Shown: in pieces, positions 17,254-26,757 of the stretch
How the letters are laid out: each line of letters starts with the position of its first letter
Numbering within the stretch: the first letter of the stretch is position 1
Assembly: GCA_002700285.1 (NCBI GenBank)
Contig: PACT01000033.1
Location: forward strand, 1 to 64,000
DNA: 64,000 nucleotides
From: Crocinitomicaceae bacterium
Lineage (GTDB): Bacteria > Bacteroidota > Bacteroidia > Flavobacteriales_D > Sanyastnellaceae
Direction: 5' to 3'
Translations under genes and position numbers: made by a program
Notes under the pieces: generated by a model
What the model was told of the DNA's origin: nothing
Database searches by the model: none
The model's input: only the letters and a program-made list of their open reading frames with translations

Positions 17254-18499
17254 TTTTGTGAGGGTGAAGTCCAAACTCATACACAAACAATCCGCTTCTA
17301 AGTTTAGGTTCTACCCATGTGCTTTTTGGAGGCAGTGTGTTTCCTGCATCAGCAACAGAAATGATTTGATCTATGGGGATAGGATGAAGTGCGAAAACCA
17401 CCTTGTTGTTGAGGTCTTTCACGACATCCTTCAGGTTAATATCATTCTTGCTTGACAAACTTGAGCCAGCAATGTATTTGAGGTTGGGACTATTTCTTGA
17501 ATCTTCAATTCCCAACAATGGTTCTAAAATCTCATCATTAAGCCAGCCAGCATCGATTCTCGTCCCTGAGTTGTCTTCTTTTAAAATCAACCGCCATTGT
17601 CCTTTGTTTGTAATGATGTCAATACATCCACCACATGATTCTTGCGTGTCTGTTTTTTCAATTCGAAGAACAGAATCGATGGCTTTTATTTGAGTTAAAA
17701 GATGTTCAATGTCTCCATCCCAGTTTCTTACTTCTCGATGATATCCGAGAATACTCAATTCTTTTGCAGGTAAAATAAAGGCCAAGATTCGATCAACTCC
17801 AGGTTCATTTGGATGGCGGTGAAGCATCTTTATTGATGACGCCAATCGGTGATGGCCATCGGCGAGGTAAAGTGTGTCTAATGGAGCAAGAGCTTCAGAA
17901 AACGAGTCATTGAGGTCATGGTGGATAAGCCATACGGAGTGTCGAATACAATCTGTCGTCGTAAAATCGCAATCTGCGGCACGGCCTTCGGTGATGTCTG
18001 ATATGGCAGTGTTCAATACATCTTCGCCTTCATGCCCAGATTTCCTTGCACAAAGGATGGGCTCAGCATGGAACCCCACTGTTTCTAAATAACTGACAAA
18101 TAGATTTTCTCGTTTCTCTAGTGTAAGTTCATGGGTTAAAACGCCTCCATCTTCACATTTCGGTAGGTCCAAAACGGCAATGATTCCAGTGAAACTTGCA
18201 AGGGGAGTTATTTGACGATAAATCGCATAGACAGGACCTTCTGTGCCTTCAAGCCATCCACTGTCGAGAAATTTATCATATCCCTTTCTGACTTCTTTGA
18301 AGAAATCTACAGTGCCTCTTTCCGCTGCGATGTCATCCTTTGCATCGGGGTTAATGACTTGTAAATAGCTGTAGGAGTTGTGTTCAAACTTGTCCTTGAG
18401 TCCTTTTTTATTATAACTTAAATAGGATCGTGAAGCAACTAAGTGGGCCAAATGCCTAGGTGGCTGAACCATTCTGAATGGTCTGATCAGGCTCCCCAT
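17246..18499 (-). CDS. DUF1015 family protein
   Basis: 417 residues with the DUF1015 hallmarks: an N-terminal IRPFRMVQPPRHLAHLVASR segment, and the central LYLADGHHRLASS motif near 212-224, which gives the family its DGHHR signature. The biochemical function is not established; some members have been linked to serine metabolism through their genome context. Here it lies two bases downstream of serA and upstream of yggS, the order serC-serA-DUF1015 that recurs in Bacteroidota. No membrane span. The position supports, but does not prove, a role linked to phosphoserine, perhaps covering the missing serine-phosphate step or its regulation. Confidence 0.9.
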   Translation of the reverse strand: MGSLIRPFRMVQPPRHLAHLVASRSYLSYNKKGLKDKFEHNSYSYLQVINPDAKDDIAAERGTVDFFKEVRKGYDKFLDSGWLEGTEGPVYAIYRQITPLASFTGIIAVLDLPKCEDGGVLTHELTLEKRENLFVSYLETVGFHAEPILCARKSGHEGEDVLNTAISDITEGRAADCDFTTTDCIRHSVWLIHHDLNDSFSEALAPLDTLYLADGHHRLASSIKMLHRHPNEPGVDRILAFILPAKELSILGYHREVRNWDGDIEHLLTQIKAIDSVLRIEKTDTQESCGGCIDIITNKGQWRLILKEDNSGTRIDAGWLNDEILEPLLGIEDSRNSPNLKYIAGSSLSSKNDINLKDVVKDLNNKVVFALHPIPIDQIISVADAGNTLPPKSTWVEPKLRSGLFVYEFGLHPHKNG

Positions 18500-18501
18500 C
18501 T

Positions 18502-19464
18502 TTATGCGCGTTCTTTTTCCAGTTCGGCAATCTGTGCAGCTAATTCAAGACCGATACGGTCTTGCGCTTCTCCAGTAGCTGCACCTGTATGAGGTGTCAA
18601 TGAAAGGCTTGGGTGCGATAGAACATCCGCTCTTGGTGAAGGTTCCCCAACGAAGACATCAAGGGCTGCGCCGCCCAGATGTCCAGAGTTGAGCACCGAG
18701 AGAAGGGCGTCTTCATCGAGAACACCCCCTCGTGCAGCATTAATGAGTAATGCGCCTGGTTTCATTTGGTCCAATTGTGCCTTGCCGATTACCGCAGCCC
18801 CATCAGGCTGAGCAGGAATATGCAGACTGACAACATCAGAAGTACTTAAAATTTCATCCATTGATACAAGGGGGCAGTCAATAGAAAATGAAATGTCACC
18901 AATTTCCATATCTACATTGCCGTCAGTGGCATACATGTCATTCGCAACCACCTTCATGCCACAACCCAGTGCATACGCAGCCAACGACCGACCGATACGC
19001 CCAAAACCTACAATACCCAATGTTTTCCCTCGGAGCTCTGTCCCTTTCCCATAGGCTTTCTTCAATGCTTTGAAGTTCTCACTGCCTTCAACAGGCATGG
19101 TTCTGTTACTCGCGTGTAACGAACGAGAAAGTGAAAAAATATGTCCCATGACAAGTTCAGCAACACTCTGAGATGAGGCTGCAGGTGTATTAAAAACAGT
19201 CAGGCCTTTTTCTCTGCCGTAAGCCACGTCAATGTTATCCATCCCTACACCGCCTCTCCCTACAAACTTGAGCGAAGGGCATGCGTCCATAAGCACTTGT
19301 CTTACCTTCGTTGCAGATCTGACAAGTATGCCGTCGATTGCATTCGTGTTAATAAAGCTTTCGAGCTGATCAGCTTCAATGAAGTCTGTATAAACAGTGT
19401 GACCTTCATTCTTTAATGCATCAAGTCCAGATGGGCTTATGCCATCGTTTGCGAGTATATTCAT
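18502..19464 (-). CDS. serA: D-3-phosphoglycerate dehydrogenase, short form
   Basis: 320 residues. It oxidises 3-phosphoglycerate to 3-phosphohydroxypyruvate with NAD, the first step of serine synthesis. The Rossmann motif GFGRIG is at 153-158, and the catalytic Arg 245 (NAARGG), Glu 274 (GEP) and His 292 (TPHTG) of the D-isomer-specific 2-hydroxyacid dehydrogenase family are intact. The C-terminal ACT or regulatory domain of longer SerA enzymes is absent, so feedback by serine through that domain is not expected. The start overlaps the serC stop by four bases (ATGA at 19461-19464), so the two consecutive pathway enzymes are coupled. Confidence 0.93.
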   Translation of the reverse strand: MNILANDGISPSGLDALKNEGHTVYTDFIEADQLESFINTNAIDGILVRSATKVRQVLMDACPSLKFVGRGGVGMDNIDVAYGREKGLTVFNTPAASSQSVAELVMGHIFSLSRSLHASNRTMPVEGSENFKALKKAYGKGTELRGKTLGIVGFGRIGRSLAAYALGCGMKVVANDMYATDGNVDMEIGDISFSIDCPLVSMDEILSTSDVVSLHIPAQPDGAAVIGKAQLDQMKPGALLINAARGGVLDEDALLSVLNSGHLGGAALDVFVGEPSPRADVLSHPSLSLTPHTGAATGEAQDRIGLELAAQIAELEKERA

Positions 19465-20534
19465 CTTGTACGTTCTAGTTCAGTCATGACATCAACAAGT
19501 ACTTTAACACTTTCTAGAGGAAGCGCATTGTACAAAGAAGCTCTGTAGCCTCCGATACTTCGGTGACCATTAATACCACTAATTCCTGCACTTGTCCACG
19601 CCTCATTAAAGGCATCTTTGTGACGTTCGTCTAAAAGCTTGAATGTTGCATTCATCGTTGATCGACTGTCGATATCTGCATGTCCTGTGAACAGAGAGTT
19701 CCGGTCTATTTCGTTGTAAATAAGTGCCGCTTTTTGATTATTGATAGATTCAATGGCTTTAACGCCCCCTTGATTTTTCAACCAACGCAATGTCAGGAGC
19801 GTCGTGAAGACTGGGAATACAGGAGGTGTGTTAAACATGCTGTCCTTTGAGAGATGAACTCCAAGGTCTAAATACGAAGGGATGTTGCGTCCTGTTTTTC
19901 CGAGCACATTTTTATCAAAGGCATACATGACTGTTCCGGCGGGACCCATGTTCTTTTGGGCTCCAGCATAGATGAGTGAAAAAGGAGAAGCATCAAATGT
20001 CTTACTCATAATGTCAGAGCTCATGTCCGCGACCAATGGTACGCCAACTTCAGTAGGTACATTCTTGTACTGTGTGCCGTAAATCGTATTGTTGCTTGTG
20101 TAGTGAAAGTAACTGTGTTTTTCATTCACTTGAGATATCGCAGGGATCCCAGTGTAACCACTTTCTTTTGCACTTGCCACAACTTCAATGTTGCCTAAAT
20201 GCTTGGCCTCTTTTATGGATTTATTTGCCCAAGTTCCGGTGTCTGAATAAGCCGCAGAACCACCTTCTGGCAAAAGATTATATGCTGCAGTTAAAAAGGC
20301 AAGACTCGCTCCACCTTGCAAGTAAAGTATTTCATATCGATCTGGCAACCCCAACAATTCTTTTGTGAGCGCTCGGGCCTCCTCCATCACTGAGACAAAA
20401 GGCTTAGAACGGTGAGACATTTCAATAAGAGACAAGCCATTGCTCCCCCATGATTTTACAGCTTCTGAAGCTTCAAGAAGAACTTCAGGAGGCAGAATGC
20501 ATGGTCCAGCAGAAAAATTATGGAGTTTACTCAT
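19461..20534 (-). CDS. serC: Phosphoserine aminotransferase
   Basis: 357 residues, a PLP-dependent class V aminotransferase that makes phosphoserine from 3-phosphohydroxypyruvate and glutamate; family members can also act in vitamin B6 synthesis. The PLP lysine is K194 in YAGAQKNMGPAG, preceded by the cofactor-binding Asp in VADMSSD (D170). The N-terminus HNFSAGPCILP and the substrate loop EMSHRSKPF near 38-46 are typical. It is the first gene of serC-serA-DUF1015-yggS. A weak -7 candidate, TATATTTC, lies upstream on the minus strand. Confidence 0.96.
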   Translation of the reverse strand: MSKLHNFSAGPCILPPEVLLEASEAVKSWGSNGLSLIEMSHRSKPFVSVMEEARALTKELLGLPDRYEILYLQGGASLAFLTAAYNLLPEGGSAAYSDTGTWANKSIKEAKHLGNIEVVASAKESGYTGIPAISQVNEKHSYFHYTSNNTIYGTQYKNVPTEVGVPLVADMSSDIMSKTFDASPFSLIYAGAQKNMGPAGTVMYAFDKNVLGKTGRNIPSYLDLGVHLSKDSMFNTPPVFPVFTTLLTLRWLKNQGGVKAIESINNQKAALIYNEIDRNSLFTGHADIDSRSTMNATFKLLDERHKDAFNEAWTSAGISGINGHRSIGGYRASLYNALPLESVKVLVDVMTELERTR

Positions 20535-20600
20535 GGTTTATGACCGAAATATAGTTTTTACAAAGGTCTTAAATGATTGGCACATTTCTATGAGAATTCT

Positions 20601-21191
20601 TTATTCTTTTCCCGCTGCGAAATCTGTGATTTCTTTGTCGGAAGGTTTTATCCCACTTCGTAACGAACCCACCAAATTTCCTTGCGCGTCGATCGCGAAT
20701 TTGTGGAAATTCCATTTGACAGAATGGTCACTCACTCCATTTTCTGCTTCCGAAGTCAACCACACATATACTGGATGCGTGTTCGACCCTTTAACTTTGA
20801 CTTTTTCCATCATCTGAAATTCTACACCGAAATTTGCTGAGCAGAACGCACTGATTTCTTTTTCAGAGCCCGACTCTTGGTTTGCAAAATCATTGCAAGG
20901 GAATCCGAGGATGACAAAACCATCTTCAGAATAGGTTTCATGAAGATTTTGGAGTCCCTCGTATTGCTTTGTGAAGCCACATTTTGATGCGGTATTGACG
21001 ATTAAGACGCGCTTTCCTTTTAACTGTTCGAATTGGAAGTCTTCGCCATCTAGGGTTTTGCATGACAAAGAATAAAAATCTACGGGGCTTTTCATGGGGT
21101 TGTAAGTGTTGATGTCTGCATATGCTTTCCAGCTTAAAAGTGCTGTTAAAACAAGCATTACGGATGCAGAAATAAGAATAATCATTTTCAT
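20601..21191 (-). CDS. Membrane-anchored glutathione peroxidase-type protein (Cys form)
   Basis: 196 residues. Residues 3-22 are a hydrophobic segment, probably an anchor or uncleaved signal. The thioredoxin-fold domain from about 35 has the glutathione peroxidase motifs: NTASKCGFTKQYEGL with Cys 71 in the place of selenocysteine, GFPCNDFANQE with the catalytic Gln near 105, and WNFHKF near 166-171 with the Trp and Asn of the catalytic tetrad. Cys-type enzymes of this family usually take electrons from thioredoxin rather than glutathione. The N-terminal segment suggests it acts on the periplasmic face. It lies 16 bases downstream of the flippase gene in a run of minus-strand genes. Confidence 0.88.
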   Translation of the reverse strand: MKMIILISASVMLVLTALLSWKAYADINTYNPMKSPVDFYSLSCKTLDGEDFQFEQLKGKRVLIVNTASKCGFTKQYEGLQNLHETYSEDGFVILGFPCNDFANQESGSEKEISAFCSANFGVEFQMMEKVKVKGSNTHPVYVWLTSEAENGVSDHSVKWNFHKFAIDAQGNLVGSLRSGIKPSDKEITDFAAGKE

Positions 21192-21207
21192 GAGATTGTA
21201 ATTTTAT

Positions 21208-22734
21208 TTAACGTGTGAGTCGAGCGTGTAATGTGCCTGTTTTTAGTTTTCCAAAAATATTTCTTCGAAGTTCAGGTGAACCTCCGTCAATTATTTCTGG
21301 ACATGCAATAACGATGGGGATGGTGATTAAAGCAGACAATAGAATGTGGATAGAAATGACAATTGAATGCTTGATTTCGGGAAGGCTGTCACTGCTCAAG
21401 AGTTCATTGTTGATGTTGTGATGAATAATGAAAGCCGCGAAATATACAGCGACGCTTAGAATGAGTCCGGGAACCAACTTGTGAAGGAGATCCAGGCCCT
21501 TTATTTTCATTTCAAAGACCATCCATGCGCCGATTGCGAGCGCTTGAAGCGCGGTCGCAATTGTAACGGCCCATGCCACATTTTTGACATTGGCATCTTC
21601 CATTGCCCACCATGAACCAACGCCCACAGCAATCAGGAATGCGAGTTTGATGAACGCGCCAACCTTCAAGTGGTCAGTCGCTCTCATTGTCGCATCACCA
21701 ATTTTAATGAAACTTCGGAGTGCAACGCACCCAAATAAAATGGTGACAATGGGCGTCGCATAAAGAAAATCCCCTCCCAAAATCAAAACGGTGACATCTT
21801 CAGCTCGAACGATTAAGAGGACGGTAAGAGGTAACACAAGGAGTGCCAAAGCGTGAACGGAAGCGAGCACAGTGGTGCGAAGTCTGTCTAACTCTTTTTG
21901 CATCATAGACATTCCGCTGAACAATACGCTGTCTCCCAATTTTCCGAGAACGGTGACAGGAAGTCCCATTAAATACGATGATCTGTCGTAGAGGCCAATG
22001 TCTGTCCAATTGGAGGTTTGGGCGCCTACGACCATGGTGTCCACCTTTCCCGCAGCGTAATTAATCATATTAAACAAAGTGCTGCGACCACCGTAGCCGA
22101 CCATCTCTTGCAAAGCAGATTTGTTCATCCAAACCCCAACTGGAGAGGGTGCAGCAATCCAATAGCCAATGCATAGCAAGATATTTTGGGTGAGAAGCGC
22201 GGCGACATATGCCCAAATACCCCATCCATTCACAGCTAAAGTTAAGCCCAGGATTAAGTTGGCCAAGACCAGGGCAGTTGAGGAGCAGAAGAACAACGAT
22301 TTAAAACGCATTTCTTTAATCAACATGCTCCGTGGGACAACAGCAGCTCCAGAAATGACGAAACTTAGTGCAATCCATCTTAAGACCTCGACCAGAAGAG
22401 GTTGGTTGTAAAAGAATGCGATTGCTGGGGCGGCAAAGAATGTCCCGATAAAGAATATAATCCCCAGCCCCAAGCTGAACACAAAAGCGGTCTTTTTGTG
22501 GTCCTTTGTAACGTCTGAATATTGAATCAGCGCAGGTCCTATTCCTACTTGCGCGAAAATCTCAATAAACCCGACGACGACTAAAGCAATCGCCATGATG
22601 CCAAACGCATCCGTAGGGATAAGTCGTGCCAGGGCAGCAATGAAAACAAGTTGAAGAACGACTTGAACAGTAACATTGACACTTTGCCACTTGAGTGAAG
22701 CGCCAAACTTAGGTTCTGTAGTGGGTTCAGTCAT
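21208..22734 (-). CDS. Oligosaccharide flippase of the MOP superfamily (Wzx-like)
   Basis: 508 residues with about 12-14 predicted transmembrane helices spread along the chain, and the Polysacc_synt pattern near the N-terminus (a helix pair around residues 25-75, then GIGPALIQYSD). Such proteins flip lipid-linked sugar units for O-antigen, capsule or exopolysaccharide across the inner membrane. The substrate is unknown, and no glycosyltransferase lies next to it. Neighbours are rny (14 bases upstream) and the peroxidase gene (16 bases downstream). The export lipoprotein and rfbC genes at 30674-31986 may belong to the same surface-sugar programme, but that is inference. Confidence 0.85.
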   Translation of the reverse strand: MTEPTTEPKFGASLKWQSVNVTVQVVLQLVFIAALARLIPTDAFGIMAIALVVVGFIEIFAQVGIGPALIQYSDVTKDHKKTAFVFSLGLGIIFFIGTFFAAPAIAFFYNQPLLVEVLRWIALSFVISGAAVVPRSMLIKEMRFKSLFFCSSTALVLANLILGLTLAVNGWGIWAYVAALLTQNILLCIGYWIAAPSPVGVWMNKSALQEMVGYGGRSTLFNMINYAAGKVDTMVVGAQTSNWTDIGLYDRSSYLMGLPVTVLGKLGDSVLFSGMSMMQKELDRLRTTVLASVHALALLVLPLTVLLIVRAEDVTVLILGGDFLYATPIVTILFGCVALRSFIKIGDATMRATDHLKVGAFIKLAFLIAVGVGSWWAMEDANVKNVAWAVTIATALQALAIGAWMVFEMKIKGLDLLHKLVPGLILSVAVYFAAFIIHHNINNELLSSDSLPEIKHSIVISIHILLSALITIPIVIACPEIIDGGSPELRRNIFGKLKTGTLHARLTR

Positions 22735-22748
22735 GCTTCACTGTGAGA

Positions 22749-24287
22749 TTATCTGGCAATGCTGACTGCTCGTTTTTCTCGGATTACAGTGACTCTGACT
22801 TGTCCTGGGTAGGTCATTTCGTTCATGATTCGATTTGAGATATCCATGGAGAGTTGATCCGATTCGGTATCACTAACCTTGTCACTTTCTACGAGGACTC
22901 TGAGTTCTCGTCCAGCTTGAATGGCATATGACTTGGTCACTCCGGGATATTCAAGTGCCAGGTCTTCGAGGTTGCGAAGGCGTTCGATATATGCTTCTAC
23001 CATTTCACGTCGGGCGCCTGGTCGGGCGCCTGAAATAGCATCACAAACTTGTACGATTGGAGAAATCAAACTTGTCATTTCAATTTCATCATGGTGTGCG
23101 CCAATTGCATTTAACACGTCTCCTTTCTCACCATTTCGTTCAGCGATTTTCATGCCTAAAAGCGCGTGTGGCAATTCGCTCTCCTCCTCACTGACCTTTC
23201 CGATGTCATGAAGAAGTCCAGCGCGCTTGGCGATCTTAGGGTCCACACCAACTTCAGCAGCCATTGTCGCACAAAGATTTGCGACTTCTCTAGAATGCTG
23301 AAGGAGGTTTTGTCCGTATGATGAACGGTACTTCATCCTGCCTACCATTCTTACAAGTTCACTTTTTAAATTGTGAATTCCGAGGTCAATACATGTGCGT
23401 TTACCCAATTCCATGATTTCTTCGTCAATCTTCTTAATCACCTTTGCGACAACCTCCTCTATTCGTGCAGGGTGAATGCGTCCGTCTGTGACAAGTTGAT
23501 GTAGAGACAGTCTTGCGATTTCTCGTCTCACAGGGTCAAAGCATGACAATATAATCGCCTCGGGGGTGTCGTCAATGATGAATTCGACGCCAGTAGCAGC
23601 TTCAAGCGCTCTAATATTCCGTCCCTCTCGGCCAATAATACGTCCTTTAATGTCGTCGTTTTTGATGTTGAATACGGACACAGAATTCTCCACAGAGTGT
23701 TCCGTTGCCACTCTTTGAATGGTCTGTATGACAATCTTCTTGGCGTCCGTGTTTGCTTTGAGTTTCGCTTCCTCGATGATGTCCTGAACCATTGAAGCTG
23801 CCTGAATTTTTGCGTCTTGAACGGTTTGTTCGATCATGTTCTTTTTTGCTTCCTCAGCAGACATGCCAGATATTTTCTCAAGGAGATCAATTGCCTTAAG
23901 CCTGTCATTTTCAACATCTGTAGATTTCTTCTCTATCGCTTGTATGCGCTGGTTTATTTTTTCAGTTCCTTTTTCTAGTTGCTTCTCAAGGTCTTTCGTT
24001 TTCTCATTTTGTCGATTGAGATTTTTCTCTGTATTACGGATGCGCTCCTCTCGCTCATTGAGTTTGCGGTCTAGATCTTTGCGCTCGCTTTTTTGTTTCT
24101 CCTTTAATTCGAAAAACTTTTGCTTTGCCTGAGAAATCTTTTTCTCTTTAATACGCTCTCCTTTAAGTTCAGCTTCGCGAATAATGCCGTCAGCCTTTGA
24201 TTTTAGGCCCATCTTTGAAAAGATGAATCCGATTGCTCCACCGACGATTACGCCGCCGATGATATATATTATTGTAGTTAAATCCAT
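22749..24287 (-). CDS. rny: Ribonuclease Y
   Basis: 512 residues, the membrane-anchored endoribonuclease that starts mRNA decay in organisms without RNase E. One N-terminal transmembrane helix (about 4-23), a long coiled coil (about 30-185, rich in Lys and Glu), a KH RNA-binding domain near 205-265 ([15 protein letters not shown]), and an HD domain near 330-420 with LLHDIGK carrying the metal-binding His-Asp pair. Length and order are standard. It follows zapA by 18 bases. Regulation cannot be read from the sequence. Confidence 0.96.
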   Translation of the reverse strand: MDLTTIIYIIGGVIVGGAIGFIFSKMGLKSKADGIIREAELKGERIKEKKISQAKQKFFELKEKQKSERKDLDRKLNEREERIRNTEKNLNRQNEKTKDLEKQLEKGTEKINQRIQAIEKKSTDVENDRLKAIDLLEKISGMSAEEAKKNMIEQTVQDAKIQAASMVQDIIEEAKLKANTDAKKIVIQTIQRVATEHSVENSVSVFNIKNDDIKGRIIGREGRNIRALEAATGVEFIIDDTPEAIILSCFDPVRREIARLSLHQLVTDGRIHPARIEEVVAKVIKKIDEEIMELGKRTCIDLGIHNLKSELVRMVGRMKYRSSYGQNLLQHSREVANLCATMAAEVGVDPKIAKRAGLLHDIGKVSEEESELPHALLGMKIAERNGEKGDVLNAIGAHHDEIEMTSLISPIVQVCDAISGARPGARREMVEAYIERLRNLEDLALEYPGVTKSYAIQAGRELRVLVESDKVSDTESDQLSMDISNRIMNEMTYPGQVRVTVIREKRAVSIAR

Positions 24288-24305
24288 TGAGGTTTGCCTT
24301 ACGGC

Positions 24306-24626
24306 TTACCTTTCCATTTCCGATTGAATCCGTTGGAGTAGGTCTTCGATTGCTTGAGTTGACTTTGTGTCTTGCGTATTGTCTTTTTCCGACTTGTTAT
24401 TTTCAGAAGGTGATAAAGATTCTAGCTGTTTAACACGTATCGACAGCTGAAGCGCTGTCATGGCAAATAAGTCAATTCTGTCTTGTACTGCAAACTGAGA
24501 TTTTAATTCTTTAATTCTCTCATCAACAGCGGCAGCAGCATCTTTAATTCCCTGAACTTCTTCTGGTGAGACAGTGAGAGGATAAGAGCGCCCTGCGATA
24601 CTTATGTCAATGGTTTCTTGAGGCAT
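24306..24626 (-). CDS. zapA: Cell division protein ZapA
   Basis: 106 residues. The N-terminal head (DISIAGRSYPLTVSPEE, residues 5-21) and the following helical, coiled-coil region (VDERIKELK through LSIRVKQLESL) match ZapA, which binds FtsZ filaments and promotes Z-ring bundling. The low-complexity tail after residue 75 is variable in the family. It sits between a small coiled-coil gene (seven bases upstream) and rny, an order also seen in other Bacteroidota. Confidence 0.88.
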   Translation of the reverse strand: MPQETIDISIAGRSYPLTVSPEEVQGIKDAAAAVDERIKELKSQFAVQDRIDLFAMTALQLSIRVKQLESLSPSENNKSEKDNTQDTKSTQAIEDLLQRIQSEMER

Positions 24627-24633
24627 TGTTAAA

Positions 24634-24963
24634 TTAATTATTCTGTAGATTCAGACAAGACAAACATGAGTCGATTTCCTCCACCAGCGCATCTATTTGA
24701 TCGGCTGAAAAGGCAGCTGTTTCATGGCTTTGAATTGTGGGGTTAGGTGATGAAATTTCACGCGCACTTCGCTCTACTTCGTATTTATCAACCGCACTCT
24801 CATACTTGTTTTGAAGAGCTGTTAACTGTTCTTTTAAGTCTTTTATTTGAGCGTGGGCATTCTCTTCTTCTGCTTTGCGGGCAGAACGTTCCATCTTATA
24901 ATCTTGCAGCAAACGCTCTGTTGCGGCGACAAGTTTTTCTGTGGATTCTTTCAGTGTAGGCAT
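24634..24963 (-). CDS. Small coiled-coil protein upstream of zapA
   Basis: 109 residues of unknown function. Residues 3-70 are heptad-rich and strongly charged (KLVAATERLLQDYKMERSA, then QIKDLKEQLTALQNKYESA), so a long coiled coil is likely. The tail from about 75 is less regular and ends IDSCLSCLNLQNN, with two Cys. No signal peptide or membrane span. It precedes zapA by only seven bases and would be translated with it. The size, coiled coil and position suggest a ZapB-like division partner, but there is no sequence-level proof. A TACATTTG box lies 18 bases upstream. Confidence 0.7.
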   Translation of the reverse strand: MPTLKESTEKLVAATERLLQDYKMERSARKAEEENAHAQIKDLKEQLTALQNKYESAVDKYEVERSAREISSPNPTIQSHETAAFSADQIDALVEEIDSCLSCLNLQNN

Positions 24964-24980
24964 GGTGCGAGCTATGTTAA

Positions 24981-24988
24981 CAAATGTA
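24981..24988 (-). promoter_or_regulatory. TAnnTTTG box before the coiled-coil-zapA-rny operon
   Basis: TACATTTG on the minus strand matches the Bacteroidota -7 consensus at all fixed positions and ends 17 bases before the ATG at 24963, giving a leader of roughly ten bases. The -33 TTTG is not evident at 17-21 bases. Confidence 0.45.
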
Positions 24989-25015
24989 GGTCATTGATTC
25001 TAATGATTTGCGAAA

Positions 25016-25044
25016 TTTGGCATGTATTCCCCCGTTTAGATTTG
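25016..25044 (+). promoter_or_regulatory. Bacteroidota-type promoter of the M23 peptidase gene
   Basis: TTTG at 25016-25019 and TAGATTTG at 25037-25044 are separated by 17 bases, matching the -33/-7 consensus of the Bacteroidota primary sigma factor. The ATG at 25057 follows 12 bases after the -7 box, so the leader would be only a few bases long. This is the clearest complete promoter in the window. Confidence 0.65.
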
Positions 25045-25056
25045 TAGTTTTACACC

Positions 25057-26754
25057 ATGCCCTTAAAAACCTGTCTTTTTGTTTTGATTTCGCTTGTGTT
25101 TGCTGGATTTTCATCCTTCAGCCAAAACGCTTCAGATACCCTTCATTCTTCTATGACAGGCTTGATCGCGCCACTTGGGATCCCACTGGTGTTGAGTGGT
25201 AATTTCGGTGAATTTAGAGGGAACCACTTTCATACGGGGCTTGATTTCAAGACGCAAGGCCGGGAAGGGTTTCCTGTTTTAGCTGTTGCAAATGGTGTTG
25301 TGACTCGTGTAAAAGTGAGGCCTGGGGGGTATGGCAATGCACTATATCTGAAACATCAAGATGGCGCAACCTCGGTGTATGCGCATTTGTCTCTTTATTC
25401 TCGAGAGATAGAATCTTGGCTTCTGAGAAGACAATACGCATCGAGATCATTTGGTGTTGATGCTTGCCCTGTGACACCCGTGTATTTTACACAAGGTGAT
25501 ACCATCGGATGGAGCGGAAATTCGGGGTCCTCGGGTGGGCCACATCTGCATTTTGAGATGCGTGACAAACATCAAAAGCCAGTGAACCCTCTACAATGGG
25601 ATTTGGCCATTTTTGACTCCCGTGCACCCGAAGTAGGTCGGCTATGGGTTGTTCCAGTAGATTCTCGCGGATTAGAAAACAGAGATGCCGTTGTGAAAGT
25701 GAATAAAGGTGACACAGTAACGCACTCTGCCGGTTTTGTTCATCTCTGTGTTGAAGCCAAGGATCGCTTGGACGGTGCCTCAAATGTATGCGGGATTTAT
25801 AAACTTGAAGTTGAAATAGATGGTGCCGTATTTTCTTCGTATTCAATTGATACGCTTGATTTTTCTGTCAACAAGGATATGAATGCACATGCTTATTATC
25901 CCGCGTGGAAATCCTCAAAATCCCAAGTTCACAGATTCGCACCTTTGCCTGGAAACAGATTGGATATTTATCAGAAAAGGCCTGCTGAAAATCTCATGAT
26001 ATCAGCGGGAGAAACGACATCCATTCAAGTTAAGTGTTGGGACGCGCATGGCAATGTGACCTCATGTTCCTATTCAATATATGGGCAAATTAATTCTAAA
26101 GAATCAGTAACAACAGCGATTCATTCCGCTGATCACAATCCTAAAAAGACTGTTGCTGCACTTCCCAATCGTCTAACTGAACTCAGCGTCGATGGGATGT
26201 CGGTGGTTTGGCCTAAATATTCATTTTACAGCAAAGAAACGGCATCTTTATCAGTCATGGGAGTGAAAGAGATGGCCGTAGGTCCTGCAGATGCGCCTCT
26301 GGCAAAACCTTTCACGTTGACATTAGATTGTCCTGCAGGCGAGTGTGATTATTGGGTGGCAGAAAGGCGCAATGAAAAAGGCAAAAGGGCAGGAGTGGAA
26401 GTCTGTGAATGTGAGTCGACAAAGTTGACATTTTCATCGTCAAAAATGGGGATATATCACCTCATACAAGATACAGTTCCCCCGCGTGTTTTGCCCAAGC
26501 ATTCTGCGTCACCAATCATGGAGAATGGGGACCTGATTTTTCACGTAGAAGATGCCCTAAGCGGGGTGTCTCAAGTCAGTGGTTTTATTGATGATCAGTG
26601 GGTTCTATTTCACTGGGATCCGAAGCGCAAAACAGCCATGTATCATGCCTCAGATTTACATCATATTTCGGGTGGTACGCAAACGGTTAGGTTTGTAGCT
26701 CAGGACGAAGTTGGGCTCATTTCTGAATGGTCTGGCAACGTCACCTTCCCATAA
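25057..26754 (+). CDS. Secreted M23 (LytM-type) peptidase
   Basis: 565 residues. Residues 1-22 are a signal peptide (ending FSSFSQ). The peptidase domain follows at about 35-170: the first zinc ligands are in HTGLD (H59 and D63), with YAHLS near 108-112 and the HLH motif GGPHLHFEM at 161-168. These are all the metal and catalytic residues of LytM-family peptidoglycan endopeptidases. The remaining 390 residues form beta-rich domains without a recognised family name, probably accessory or binding modules; this long C-terminal part is common in Bacteroidota M23 proteins. It likely works in the periplasm on wall cross-links. It converges on the DUF5916 gene with a 3-bp gap. Confidence 0.9.
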   Translation: MPLKTCLFVLISLVFAGFSSFSQNASDTLHSSMTGLIAPLGIPLVLSGNFGEFRGNHFHTGLDFKTQGREGFPVLAVANGVVTRVKVRPGGYGNALYLKHQDGATSVYAHLSLYSREIESWLLRRQYASRSFGVDACPVTPVYFTQGDTIGWSGNSGSSGGPHLHFEMRDKHQKPVNPLQWDLAIFDSRAPEVGRLWVVPVDSRGLENRDAVVKVNKGDTVTHSAGFVHLCVEAKDRLDGASNVCGIYKLEVEIDGAVFSSYSIDTLDFSVNKDMNAHAYYPAWKSSKSQVHRFAPLPGNRLDIYQKRPAENLMISAGETTSIQVKCWDAHGNVTSCSYSIYGQINSKESVTTAIHSADHNPKKTVAALPNRLTELSVDGMSVVWPKYSFYSKETASLSVMGVKEMAVGPADAPLAKPFTLTLDCPAGECDYWVAERRNEKGKRAGVEVCECESTKLTFSSSKMGIYHLIQDTVPPRVLPKHSASPIMENGDLIFHVEDALSGVSQVSGFIDDQWVLFHWDPKRKTAMYHASDLHHISGGTQTVRFVAQDEVGLISEWSGNVTFP

Positions 26755-26757
26755 CTT

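Noticed and set aside
20601-21191. Selenoprotein glutathione peroxidase
   Set aside because: The active-site codon is an ordinary Cys codon, and the frame has no internal TGA.
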